Assembly (NCBI RefSeq): GCF_011694815.1
Contig: NZ_CP050177.1
Location: 1,364,001 to 1,428,000, forward strand
Source: Streptomyces liangshanensis
GTDB lineage: Bacteria; Actinomycetota; Actinomycetes; Streptomycetales; Streptomycetaceae
Length of the DNA stretch: 64,000 nt
Direction: 5' to 3'
Part shown: in pieces, positions 1 to 7,024 of the stretch
How positions within the stretch are numbered: position 1 is the stretch's first letter
How the letters are laid out: every line of letters starts with the position of its first letter
Translations under genes and position numbers: made by a program
Notes under the pieces: generated by a model
Databases searched by the model: none
What the model was told of the DNA's origin: nothing
The model's input: the letters and a program-made list of their open reading frames with translations, nothing else

Positions 1-399
1 CTGCTGGCCGCGGAGCGTGTCCCGGATGACGGGTGCGGCCTCCGCGTCCCGTGCGGCGACTTCGTGCGCGAACTGGCCGGCCATGCAGCCCTTGCGCTCG
101 GCATCGTCCAGCACCGAGTGCGCGCTGCCGACCAGGAACGCGCGGAGTCGGTCGATGGCCGACTCGTCCGGGCCCGCCAGGGACCGTTCCAGCGTCGGCA
201 GACCCTGTTCGGCGTAGGTCGTGAGCGTACGGAGGAACAGCGGGTGCTTGCCGCTGAACGACGCGTAGAGACTCCCGCGCCCGAGACCCGTCGCGGCCGA
301 GAGGTCGTCGAGCGTGGTCCCCGCGTAACCCGTGAGCCGGAACTGCCGCATCGCCGCGTCGAGCACGGTCTGCTCATCAAAACTCCGTGGCCTGGCCAT
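1..399 (-). CDS. TetR-family transcriptional regulator, C-terminus cut by window edge
   Basis: The visible 133 residues begin MARPRSFDEQTVLDAAM and carry a TetR helix-turn-helix at about residues 10-50 (TTLDDLSAATGLGRGSLYASF). A ligand-binding half starting with a Cys-Met-Ala segment of the kind seen in AcrR/YxaF-like members follows. The reading frame is still open at base 1, so the last part lies outside. ATG at 399-397 is chosen because TACAGT (minus strand, bases 411-406) ends six bases before it. That suggests a leaderless mRNA, and there is no Shine-Dalgarno sequence. It is divergent from the MDR gene at 554, whose promoter holds a dyad, so it is the likely repressor of that gene. The ligand is unknown. 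Confidence 0.9.
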   Translation of the reverse strand, partial: MARPRSFDEQTVLDAAMRQFRLTGYAGTTLDDLSAATGLGRGSLYASFSGKHPLFLRTLTTYAEQGLPTLERSLAGPDESAIDRLRAFLVGSAHSVLDDAERKGCMAGQFAHEVAARDAEAAPVIRDTLRGQQ

Positions 400-406
400 A
401 TGCGCA

Positions 407-435
407 CTGTACGACATGATGACGAAGCAGTACAG
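407..435. promoter_or_regulatory. Inverted repeat over the tetR start region
   Basis: CTGTAC (407-412) and GTACAG (430-435) form a 6-bp inverted repeat around the presumed minus-strand promoter of the first tetR gene. AGTACAGAAC at 429-438 recurs exactly at 474-483 inside the promoter of the divergent gene. I infer one regulator binding both, giving autoregulation. Confidence 0.5.
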
Positions 436-463
436 AACTCGGCGTCTCCTCGTCCCCGCATTC

Positions 464-492
464 TTGACGTTCTAGTACAGAACACGTAGCTT
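464..492 (+). promoter_or_regulatory. Sigma-70 promoter with an operator between -35 and -10
   Basis: TTGACG at 464-469 and TAGCTT at 487-492 are separated by 17 bases, a good vegetative promoter for the gene at 554. The dyad GTTCTAGTACAGAAC (arms GTTCT and AGAAC, 469-483) fills the spacer. A bound repressor there would block polymerase. The adjacent tetR gene is the obvious candidate. Confidence 0.65.
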
Positions 493-553
493 CGGCGAAG
501 GGCCGGCCCGACGCGGCCTCTTCCCTTTCCGTCCCAGAGCGCGTGGAGCCACC

Positions 554-1546
554 ATGAAAGCCGTACAGATCGCCGCGTTCGGCAGCCCCGCCGACGTCCT
601 CACCGTCACCGACCTGCCGGACCCGCCGCGGCCCGTCGGCGACGAGGTCGTCGTGGCGGTGGAGTACTCGCCGGTCAACATGCACGACCTCGCCTTCGTC
701 GGCGGTCTCTTCTTCGAGCCGCCGCTGCCCGCGATCCCCGGCAACGAAGGCGTCGGCCGCGTGGTCGCGACCGGACCGGACGTGACCGGTGTCGCGACGG
801 GCGACCGCGTGGTCCTGCCTCTCCTCAGCGGCGCCTGGCGCGAGCGGGTGACGGTCCCGGCCGCCGGGCTCACCGCACTGCCGGACGGTGACGTGCGGCA
901 GTACGCGATGCTCGCCAGCAATCCCCCGACCGCCGGGCTGATCCTGGACGAGTTCGTCCCCCTCCGGCCGGGCGACTGGGTGGCGCAGAACGCGGCGAAC
1001 GGCGGCGTCGGGCGCGCCCTGATCGCGTTCGCGCGCGCCCGGGGCGTACGCACCGTCAATCTCGTCCGGCGCCCCGAGGCGGTCGCGGAGCTGAAGGCCG
1101 CCGGCGCCGATGTCGTCGTGGTCGACGGGCCGGACGCCGCCGACGAGATCCGGTCGCTGATCGGCGACGCGCAGGTACGGCTCGCCGCGGCGGCGGTCGG
1201 CGGACCGGCCGCTTCGACGCTGCTGCGGGTCCTGGCGCCGGGCGCCACCGTGGTGGACTACGGGAGTTACGGCATCGCCGTCGATCCGCGGGACGCGGAG
1301 GTCACCGAGCGCGGGATCACCGTGACGAAGTTCTTCGTCGGCGCCTTCGACCGCGCGACCAAGCTCGTACCGCTCGTGGACGAAGCGGTACGCCTGGTCG
1401 AATCCGGCGCACTCACCCAGCCGGTCGCCGCCGTCTACCCGCTGGCCGAGGCACGCGAGGCGGCGGCGCACACACTCCGCGGCGGAAAGGTCCTCCTGCG
1501 CGTCGCCGAAGAACAAGGCGGGGCGAGCGGCAACGCAGGGAGCTGA
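554..1546 (+). CDS. MDR-superfamily NADPH oxidoreductase, 2-enoyl-thioester-reductase/quinone-reductase type
   Basis: This 330-residue cytosolic protein has an N-terminal GroES-like barrel (about 1-115, including the PxIPGNEGVGRVV segment) and a Rossmann domain with NAANGGVGRALIAFARARG near residues 145-163. The Cys/His zinc ligands of classical alcohol dehydrogenases are not visible, which fits the zinc-free enoyl-reductase and quinone-reductase branches. It should transfer hydride from NADPH to an activated double bond or quinone; the substrate cannot be read from sequence. ATG 554 follows GGAG with 5-base spacing. It is monocistronic, divergent from a tetR gene, and ends in a hairpin terminator. 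Confidence 0.88.
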   Translation: MKAVQIAAFGSPADVLTVTDLPDPPRPVGDEVVVAVEYSPVNMHDLAFVGGLFFEPPLPAIPGNEGVGRVVATGPDVTGVATGDRVVLPLLSGAWRERVTVPAAGLTALPDGDVRQYAMLASNPPTAGLILDEFVPLRPGDWVAQNAANGGVGRALIAFARARGVRTVNLVRRPEAVAELKAAGADVVVVDGPDAADEIRSLIGDAQVRLAAAAVGGPAASTLLRVLAPGATVVDYGSYGIAVDPRDAEVTERGITVTKFFVGAFDRATKLVPLVDEAVRLVESGALTQPVAAVYPLAEAREAAAHTLRGGKVLLRVAEEQGGASGNAGS

Positions 1547-1677
1547 AACCGTCAAGGAATCGTCAGGCTGAGCGGGGCCGCCGAATCAGATCGCCCACAC
1601 ACCAGGCTCGTCCGCGTCGGTGCCGACGGGGCGCCCGTTCGCGCGATCGCCACCACCGGCGACAACCAGGCTCGGGT

Positions 1678-1700
1678 GGCCGGGGGTTGCCCCCCCGGCC
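1678..1700. terminator. GC-rich hairpin between convergent genes
   Basis: GGCCGGGGG (1678-1686) pairs with CCCCCGGCC (1692-1700) around a 5-base loop. It lies between the MDR gene (ends 1546) and the converging tetR gene (ends 1715), so it could stop transcription from both sides. There is no T-run, as is usual for Streptomyces terminators. Confidence 0.6.
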
Positions 1701-1714
1701 GCCCGGCGGTGGGG

Positions 1715-2293
1715 TCAGAGGATCGCGAGTCGGGCGACCAGGAGTTCCACCCTGCGCTCGGTGTCCTCCGGGGGGAGGCGGCGTGCTCGGGTCAGGGTGG
1801 CCAGTCCGTGCAGGGCCGCCCAGAAGACCTCGGTGAACAGCTCCGGGTGGACGCCGTCCCCGGCGACCTCGCCGAGGCTCTCCAGCAGGGCGGCGAAGGC
1901 GTCCCGCAGGGGGCGCGGGGTCTCCTCGTCCGCGAAGGCCAGGCCGCCGTCGAGCCGGAAGAGGGCGTCGTAGACCGCCGGGTTGCGTGCGGCGAAGTCG
2001 AGGTAGGCGCGGGCGAGGGCGGTGACGCGGGCACGGGGGCCGTCCGCGGCGGCGGTCGCGGCCCGCAGGGCCACCGCCATCTCGGTGGCGCCTTCGAGGG
2101 CGACGGCGCCGATGATCTCGCGCTTGCCGCGGAAGTGGCTGTAGAGGACGGGCTGGCTGTACTCGATGCGCTCGGCGAGCTTGCGGGTGGTGACCGCGTC
2201 CCAGCCCTGCCGCTCGGCGATCTCTCGCGCCGTCGCCACGATGAGGCGTTCGCGGTCCGCCCGCTCACGCTGCTTGCGTTCCTGTACCGACAT
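1715..2293 (-). CDS. TetR-family regulator with WHG-type C-terminal domain
   Basis: The protein has 192 residues. The helix-turn-helix lies at about residues 18-62 (TTRKLAERIEYSQPVLYSHF). The effector half includes FWAALHGLATL near residue 160, matching the WHG C-terminal family. It is divergent from the DUF1772 gene at 2385, and the 91-base gap carries an 8-bp inverted repeat over that promoter, so it probably represses both genes. ATG 2293 has no usable Shine-Dalgarno; minus-strand TAGGAT (2305-2300) ends six bases before the ATG, again suggesting a leaderless message. Confidence 0.92.
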   Translation of the reverse strand: MSVQERKQRERADRERLIVATAREIAERQGWDAVTTRKLAERIEYSQPVLYSHFRGKREIIGAVALEGATEMAVALRAATAAADGPRARVTALARAYLDFAARNPAVYDALFRLDGGLAFADEETPRPLRDAFAALLESLGEVAGDGVHPELFTEVFWAALHGLATLTRARRLPPEDTERRVELLVARLAIL

Positions 2294-2309
2294 ACCTCGA
2301 TCCTAGCAC

Positions 2310-2369
2310 CGCTAGACAATCGAGCGACAGAAGGTCTAGCGTTGCCTCATCGGCTAGCAGCACTAGATT
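2310..2369 (+). promoter_or_regulatory. Divergent promoter with TetR-like operator
   Basis: CGCTAGAC (2310-2317) and GTCTAGCG (2334-2341) are perfect inverted arms. TTGCCT (2342-2347) and TAGATT (2364-2369), 16 bases apart, form a plausible promoter for the gene at 2385. Additional CTAG cores at 2354-2357 and 2363-2366 continue the pattern. The dyad abuts the -35 box, consistent with repression by the flanking TetR protein. Confidence 0.55.
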
Positions 2370-2384
2370 CCTGGAGGGGTCGTC

Positions 2385-2831
2385 ATGCTCAACGCACTTG
2401 AGGTGTTCACCACCGTGGTGGTCGGCCTGATGGTGGGGGTGGAACTCTCCGTCGCGTTGGTCATCAACCGGATCCTCGACGCGCTCCCCGGCGACAGCGG
2501 CCAACTGGGCCGCGCCCACGGGGGCCGGATGCTCGGCGCCGTGATGCCGGTCTGGTACATCGGCTCGCTCGTCCTGGCGGCAGCCTGGGCCGTCGCGGGC
2601 CGGCACGACCCGGGCGCCGCCCTCGTCGTCACCGCCGGCGGGCTGCTGATCCTCAGCGTGATCATGTCGGTCCTGCTCCTCGTCCCGATCAACAACCGGG
2701 GCAAGACGTGGACCCCCGAGAACCGGCCCGCGGACTGGAAGGAGCAGATGAACCGCTGGGACCGCTACCACTACGCCCGCGTCGCGGTCATCGTCGCCGC
2801 CTTTGCCCTCCTGGTGACCGCGCTCACCTGA
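2385..2831 (+). CDS. DUF1772 (anthrone-oxygenase-like) integral membrane protein
   Basis: A 148-residue membrane protein with four predicted hydrophobic helices: about 5-27, 48-70, 80-100 and 130-147. The segment N-R-x8-W-T-P-E-N-x-P-x-D-W between helices 3 and 4 is typical of DUF1772. Fungal relatives are described as anthrone oxygenases, but most bacterial members have no known reaction. ATG 2385 follows GGAGGGG (2372-2378) at good spacing. Its sole neighbour in regulation is the divergent TetR gene, which suggests induction by a small molecule. Confidence 0.85.
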   Translation: MLNALEVFTTVVVGLMVGVELSVALVINRILDALPGDSGQLGRAHGGRMLGAVMPVWYIGSLVLAAAWAVAGRHDPGAALVVTAGGLLILSVIMSVLLLVPINNRGKTWTPENRPADWKEQMNRWDRYHYARVAVIVAAFALLVTALT

Positions 2832-2861
2832 CCCGCAGGTCGCGGCTCACCCGCACAAGCG

Positions 2862-3530
2862 TTACGGGTGGAAGCGCCAGCGCCCCTCGGACACGACGTC
2901 CACCGCGCCGTTCCTGACGCGTACGGCCGTGTCGTCGTCGAGGAAGTAGACCGGGAAGTCCGCCCGCGCGACGATGCGATCGGCCCACGCGTCGTCCCGC
3001 TCGGGGAAGTCCGGCGAGTAGAGGTGCGGCTTGAGGTACCAGTCGAAGAGGCCGAACGGCGGCTCCACATCGGTCGCGCCGAGTACGTGGAGGTCGGCGG
3101 CGTCCCCGATGACGTCGGCGGAGTGCCCGGTGAGGTTCCGGCTGAAGATCATCGACCCGGCGCTCCACCCCACGTAGACCCGGCTCTCCAACGCCTCCAG
3201 GATCCCGCCGGCCAGGCCGTTGCCGGTGACGCTGCGCGCGAGGTGGTAGTGGTTGCCGCCCGAGACGTAGACGACGTCGGCGTGGAGCAGCCGGTCGAGC
3301 ACCGTCCGCCGGGGCAGGCCGTTGAGTTCCAGTACGTCGAACTCACGCCAGCCGAGGCCGCGCACCCGGTTCATGTCCGCGACGAGCCACCCGTGGTCCC
3401 CCGGCTCGGCGACCGACGCCGTGGGAACGTACACGACGTTCGCCGCCCCGAACGGCTTGCCCACCATGTCCCGCAGCGCGTCCCGCAGTGTCTCGTTGCG
3501 CAGGCCGCCGGCCGTCAGCAGAAGCTCCAT
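2862..3530 (-). CDS. Peptidase S51/type 1 glutamine-amidotransferase-like protein
   Basis: A protein of 222 residues from ATG 3530. It has the class I amidotransferase-like fold of peptidase E: LLTAGGL at the N-terminus, YVSGGNHYHL near residues 88-97, and GWSAGS at 121-126 with Ser123 as the probable nucleophile. Peptidase E and cyanophycinase relatives cleave Asp-containing peptides, but this substrate is not proven. There is no signal peptide, so it is cytosolic. A TTG codon at 3542 in frame would add four residues, and neither start has a strong ribosome site. It converges on the DUF1772 gene. Confidence 0.85.
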   Translation of the reverse strand: MELLLTAGGLRNETLRDALRDMVGKPFGAANVVYVPTASVAEPGDHGWLVADMNRVRGLGWREFDVLELNGLPRRTVLDRLLHADVVYVSGGNHYHLARSVTGNGLAGGILEALESRVYVGWSAGSMIFSRNLTGHSADVIGDAADLHVLGATDVEPPFGLFDWYLKPHLYSPDFPERDDAWADRIVARADFPVYFLDDDTAVRVRNGAVDVVSEGRWRFHP

Positions 3531-3660
3531 CGGGCGAGCCAACCACGACCGGCGGGCGCGTGCAATGAACCGTCGTCCGGGGCGTAGGAACGCCGGTTGG
3601 CCCGGCGCTCAGTCCTCGGAGCGGCGGGGCGAAGTCCGTGCGGCGGGGGGACGGGCGGCC

Positions 3661-4488
3661 TCAGTCCGCGAGCCCCGCCGCCGCGGCCGTGTCCGCGTAG
3701 AGCTGTGCGGTGGTGATGCGGCCGCCGGCCACCCCGAAGAGCCACAGGTTCTGGATGACGTGGGGCGTGCCCGTCGACTTGGGGACCGCGGTGTTGGTGA
3801 GCTGGACGACCAGGTGTCCGTCGGCCTCGATGATCCGGTCGACGTGGACGGTGAAGGACTCCCACACGGCGTCGCCGCCGGGCAGGCCCGAGAACAGGTT
3901 CTCGAAGGGCTGGATGCCGGTGAACTCACCGCCGTAGGGCAGCGAGCGCGGGACCCGCAGGACGAGGTCGTCGCGGAGCATGGGACGGACGAGGTCCCGG
4001 TCGTGGCGCTCGAACAGTTCGGTGAGGGCGTACCGCAGCTCCCCCGTGGTGTACGCCGCCGCGCGGGCCGGGGCCCTGTCGGCGGCGTTCAACGCCTCGG
4101 CCGCCAGCACGTCGGTGCCGATGACGCCGCCGGCGAAGGAGAAGCTGTCCGGGCCGGCGAGCGACATCATCACGAAGACGTCCTCGGGCCGGACGCCCGC
4201 GCCCTCGCCCAGCAGGCGGACCAGGGTCCGGTAGAAGCGGCGCTTGGCCGGCTCGCCGCGTTCGAGTCCGTCGATGACGCGGACGACGAGCCAGTCGTCG
4301 GAGCGCGGCCCTCCCCGGAAGGCGCGGTCGAAGACCATCTCCCCCGGGTCGTGCTGGTGGATGAGCTGAAAGTTGTCGTCGGGCTTCATGCTCAGCTCGG
4401 CGACCAGGGCGTCATGGACCGCACGCGAGACGGCCCGGAGATACTCGGGTTTCTTGCCGCGGGCGAGTGAGATGTCGACGAAGGGCAT
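3661..4488 (-). CDS. Two-domain protein: tautomerase-like N-half fused to SnoaL-like C-half
   Basis: A 275-residue protein. Residues 1-135 begin MPFVDIS, keeping the Pro directly after the start Met that serves as catalytic base in 4-oxalocrotonate tautomerases. They contain two related beta-alpha halves (VDISLARGKKPEYLRAV and PAKRRFYRTLVRLLGEGAG). Residues 140-270 resemble SnoaL/NTF2-like polyketide cyclase or ester-binding folds (LTELFERHDRDLVRPMLRDD, followed by a beta sheet). No stop or frameshift separates the halves. ATG 4488 follows GAGGAG. The combined reaction is unknown; a small aromatic or polyketide-like substrate is a guess. Confidence 0.8.
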   Translation of the reverse strand: MPFVDISLARGKKPEYLRAVSRAVHDALVAELSMKPDDNFQLIHQHDPGEMVFDRAFRGGPRSDDWLVVRVIDGLERGEPAKRRFYRTLVRLLGEGAGVRPEDVFVMMSLAGPDSFSFAGGVIGTDVLAAEALNAADRAPARAAAYTTGELRYALTELFERHDRDLVRPMLRDDLVLRVPRSLPYGGEFTGIQPFENLFSGLPGGDAVWESFTVHVDRIIEADGHLVVQLTNTAVPKSTGTPHVIQNLWLFGVAGGRITTAQLYADTAAAAGLAD

Positions 4489-4604
4489 GAGTCACTCCTC
4501 TCCGGGACCGGCCCGGTCCTGGGGCCGGTCCCGCCGGGTCCTGGGGGCCTACCGTGTGCGCGGTGCTTGAGCCCAGCCTGAGGCTGATGCCCGGGCCGCG
4601 CCTG

Positions 4605-4651
4605 TTGGTCGCGCCGCCGCGCTTCGCTACTATGTAGACCAGCATATCCAT
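4605..4651 (+). promoter_or_regulatory. tetR promoter and operator-like site
   Basis: TTGGTC (4605-4610) and TACTAT (4628-4633) are 17 bases apart, a good promoter for the tetR gene at 4670. The following stretch 4630-4651 matches 12 of 22 positions of the perfect dyad at 5389-5410. It includes TAGACCAG, a core similar to the LmrA/YxaF box I recall from Bacillus. I infer autoregulation. Confidence 0.5.
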
Positions 4652-4669
4652 CGGAGAAGGAGTCGCCAC

Positions 4670-5275
4670 GTGAGGCAGCGATCGGATGCCAGGCAGAAGA
4701 TGGTGCAGGCGGCCAAGCAGCTCATCCGGGAGCGCGGTTACCACGCCACGGCGTTCTCCGACGTTCTCAAGCTCAGCGCCGCCCCGCGCGGGTCGGTGTA
4801 CTTCCACTTCCCCGGCGGCAAGACGCAGCTGGTGATCGAGGCGGCCGAGGCGCACGCGTACGAACAGGTCGGGATCATCGACAGCGCCGCCGAGGGGGCG
4901 GACTCCGCCACGGCGCTGGTGGAGCGGTATGTCGACATGGGCCGCGACGGCATGGTGGCCAGCGGCTACGCGCGCGGCTGCGGCATCGCCCCGCTGGTGA
5001 CCGAGGGCGCGGAGGGCGAGGCGGCGGAGATCGGCGAGACGGGCCGGCGCGCGTTCTCGGAGATGACCGACCGGCTGGCCTTCCACTTCGTGGCCTTCGG
5101 GGTCGAGCGGACCGCGGCGCGCGCGCTGGCCACCGCGGTCCTCGCCGGGGTGGAGGGCGCGATGATCACCTCCCGCGCGCTGCACAGCCCCGGCCCCTTC
5201 GACTCGGTACGGGACGGGCTGGTCAGCCACGCGGTCGCCGTCTCCCCGAAGGGCTCCGTCCGCAGGCACGGCTGA
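4670..5275 (+). CDS. TetR-family regulator, LmrA/YxaF type
   Basis: 201 residues from GTG 4670, preceded by GGAGAAGGAG (4653-4662). The helix-turn-helix is at about residues 22-50 (TAFSDVLKLSAAPRGSVYFHF). The C-terminal half has the YARGCGIAPLVTE and EGAMITSRAL segments typical of the LmrA/YxaF C-terminal family, whose members answer to flavonoids or drugs in Bacillus. The next genes downstream are an exporter, oxidoreductase and hydrolase operon whose promoter bears a perfect 22-bp dyad. This protein is therefore the likely repressor of an export and detoxification operon. Confidence 0.93.
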   Translation: MRQRSDARQKMVQAAKQLIRERGYHATAFSDVLKLSAAPRGSVYFHFPGGKTQLVIEAAEAHAYEQVGIIDSAAEGADSATALVERYVDMGRDGMVASGYARGCGIAPLVTEGAEGEAAEIGETGRRAFSEMTDRLAFHFVAFGVERTAARALATAVLAGVEGAMITSRALHSPGPFDSVRDGLVSHAVAVSPKGSVRRHG

Positions 5276-5313
5276 CCCCGGCGGCAGCGGGCCGCGGGAC
5301 GAGGGCACCCCGA

Positions 5314-5350
5314 GCGGGGCAGGCCGGGCGGGGCAGGCCGGGCGGGGCGG
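5314..5350. repeat. 14-bp tandem repeat, about 2.6 copies
   Basis: The unit GCGGGGCAGGCCGG starts at 5314 and 5328, and a truncated third copy starts at 5342. It lies in the gap between the tetR gene and its target operon. It looks like slippage-prone GC repeat DNA; no function is evident. Confidence 0.7.
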
Positions 5351-5370
5351 GGCAGCGGGACGGGGGCGCG

Positions 5371-5410
5371 TTGACGCGTCGGAACGAGCTATGTATGTTG
5401 ACATACATAG
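5371..5410 (+). promoter_or_regulatory. Promoter of the MFS operon with a perfect operator dyad
   Basis: TTGACG (5371-5376) and TATGTT (5394-5399) are 17 bases apart. A perfect dyad with arms CTATGTATGT (5389-5398) and ACATACATAG (5401-5410), separated by TG, covers the -10 box and start site. Such an AT-rich perfect palindrome is conspicuous in this GC-rich DNA. The TetR encoded just upstream is the probable ligand. Confidence 0.8.
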
Positions 5411-5506
5411 CCAGCCCCCAGCGAGAACCGCTCACGCGCCCCACGAGGCGGCGGCCAGGGCAGAGACCCGGCGCCCCCGGCGCACATCCCCAGCGAAGGC
5501 ACGTCC

Positions 5507-6949
5507 ATGACCGTCCCATCCGTCGCACCGTCACGTCACCGTCATCCGGGCGTCCTGCTCGCCGTTCTCTCCACGGCCACGTTCATGACCACGCTGGACG
5601 TGTTCATCGTGAACGTGGGCCTGCGCCCCATCGGCGCGGCGCTGCACGAGAGTTCGCTCGCGAACCTGAGCTGGATCCTCAACGCCTACGCGATCGTCTT
5701 CGCGGCACTGCTCGTGCCCGCGGGCCGGCTGGCCGACCGCTACGGCGTGAAGGGCACGTTCCTGTCCGGACTCGCGGTCTTCGGCCTGGGCAGCGTGGGC
5801 GCGGCCCTGTGCGGCGACGTCTGGCTCCTGGTGGCACTGCGGTGCGTCCAGGCGGTCGGCGCGGCCGCGATCGTACCGACCAGCCTCGCCCTGATCCTCA
5901 ACGGCATGCCGAAGGAACGCATCCCCCGGTCGATCCAGATCTGGGCGATCAGCGGCTCGCTCGGCGCGTCGGCGGGACCGACCCTCGGCGGCCTCCTCGT
6001 CGAGGCGTCGTGGCGCTGGATCTTCATCGTCAACGCGCCGATCGCGCTGGGGGCCCTCCTGATCGCGGTACGGACGGCCCCGGACCCCCGGCACAACACC
6101 GAGACCCGCATACCCGACCTGCTCGGCGGCGCGCTCCTGATCACCGGGATCGGCGCGCTGACCCTCGCGCTGGTCCAGGGACCCACCTGGGGCTGGGGCA
6201 GCGGACGGACCCTCGGCGCGCTCGTGGCCGCGGTCCTGGCGCTCGGCGCCACCGTGCTGCGTTCCGCCCGCGCGAGTGCCCCGGTCATCGACCTCACCCT
6301 GTTCCGGAACCGCACCTTCACCTGGGCCAACGTCGGCGTGTTCCTGCTCTCGCTGGCCTTCGGGCTGCAACTGCTCGGCCTGGTGTTCTGGATGCAGGAG
6401 GGCTGGGGCTGGTCGGCGATCCGCACCGGTCTGGCCATCTCCCCCGGACCGGTCATGGTCTCGGTGACCTCGCTCGGCCTGCGCCGCTACACCGCGAAGC
6501 TCCCGGCCGGCCTGGTCGCCGCCGCGGGTGGCGTCCTGCTGGGCCTCGGAGCCGTACTGATCGGATCGTCGCTGGGCGCGAGCCCGGACTACTACGAGGT
6601 GCTGCCGGGCTGGATCCTGTGCGGCGCCGGTACGGGGCTGTGGACCCCGACCCTCATCGGCGCGGCGAGCAGCGGCCTGGCCCCCCACCAGACCTCGACC
6701 GGCAGCGCGGTCGTCCAGATGAACCGGCAGATCGGCCTGACCCTCGGCGTGGCACTTCTGGTGGTCGTCGTCGGCTCCTCGCAGATCGACCTCGCCGCAC
6801 TCCCCCAATTCCTCCACGCCTGGTGGTGGTCGGCGGCCCTGTCCCTGCTCGGCGCCCTCACCTGCCTGTTCCTGCTGCGAAGCGGCTCCGCGGGACCGGC
6901 CCGCACCACCGCCCCGGCGGCGAAGCCACCTGTCCCCGCCGAGCGCTGA
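5507..6949 (+). CDS. MFS drug/metabolite exporter, DHA2-like (14 TM)
   Basis: 480 residues with about 14 hydrophobic helices. Typical DHA2 marks are the TM1 segment FMTTLDVFIVNVGLR, the loop 2-3 motif GRLADRYGVKGTF, and an antiporter motif C variant (GSLGASAGPTLGG) in TM5. It should export a hydrophobic compound in exchange for protons. ATG 5507 follows GAAGG. It is the first gene of a rightward operon (quinone oxidoreductase, alpha/beta hydrolase, patatin) and probably under the upstream TetR. Confidence 0.92.
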   Translation: MTVPSVAPSRHRHPGVLLAVLSTATFMTTLDVFIVNVGLRPIGAALHESSLANLSWILNAYAIVFAALLVPAGRLADRYGVKGTFLSGLAVFGLGSVGAALCGDVWLLVALRCVQAVGAAAIVPTSLALILNGMPKERIPRSIQIWAISGSLGASAGPTLGGLLVEASWRWIFIVNAPIALGALLIAVRTAPDPRHNTETRIPDLLGGALLITGIGALTLALVQGPTWGWGSGRTLGALVAAVLALGATVLRSARASAPVIDLTLFRNRTFTWANVGVFLLSLAFGLQLLGLVFWMQEGWGWSAIRTGLAISPGPVMVSVTSLGLRRYTAKLPAGLVAAAGGVLLGLGAVLIGSSLGASPDYYEVLPGWILCGAGTGLWTPTLIGAASSGLAPHQTSTGSAVVQMNRQIGLTLGVALLVVVVGSSQIDLAALPQFLHAWWWSAALSLLGALTCLFLLRSGSAGPARTTAPAAKPPVPAER

Positions 6950-6965
6950 GCCGCCCCCGCAACCC

Positions 6966-6998
6966 CCTGCCTCACCTGCCTCACCTGCCTCACCTGCC
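6966..6998. repeat. 9-bp tandem repeat CCTGCCTCA
   Basis: Three full and one partial copy of CCTGCCTCA fill the short gap between the exporter stop and the ribosome site of the next gene. It is probably neutral microsatellite DNA. Confidence 0.75.
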
Positions 6999-7024
6999 GA
7001 GAACCCTCCCCCAAGGAGCATGTG

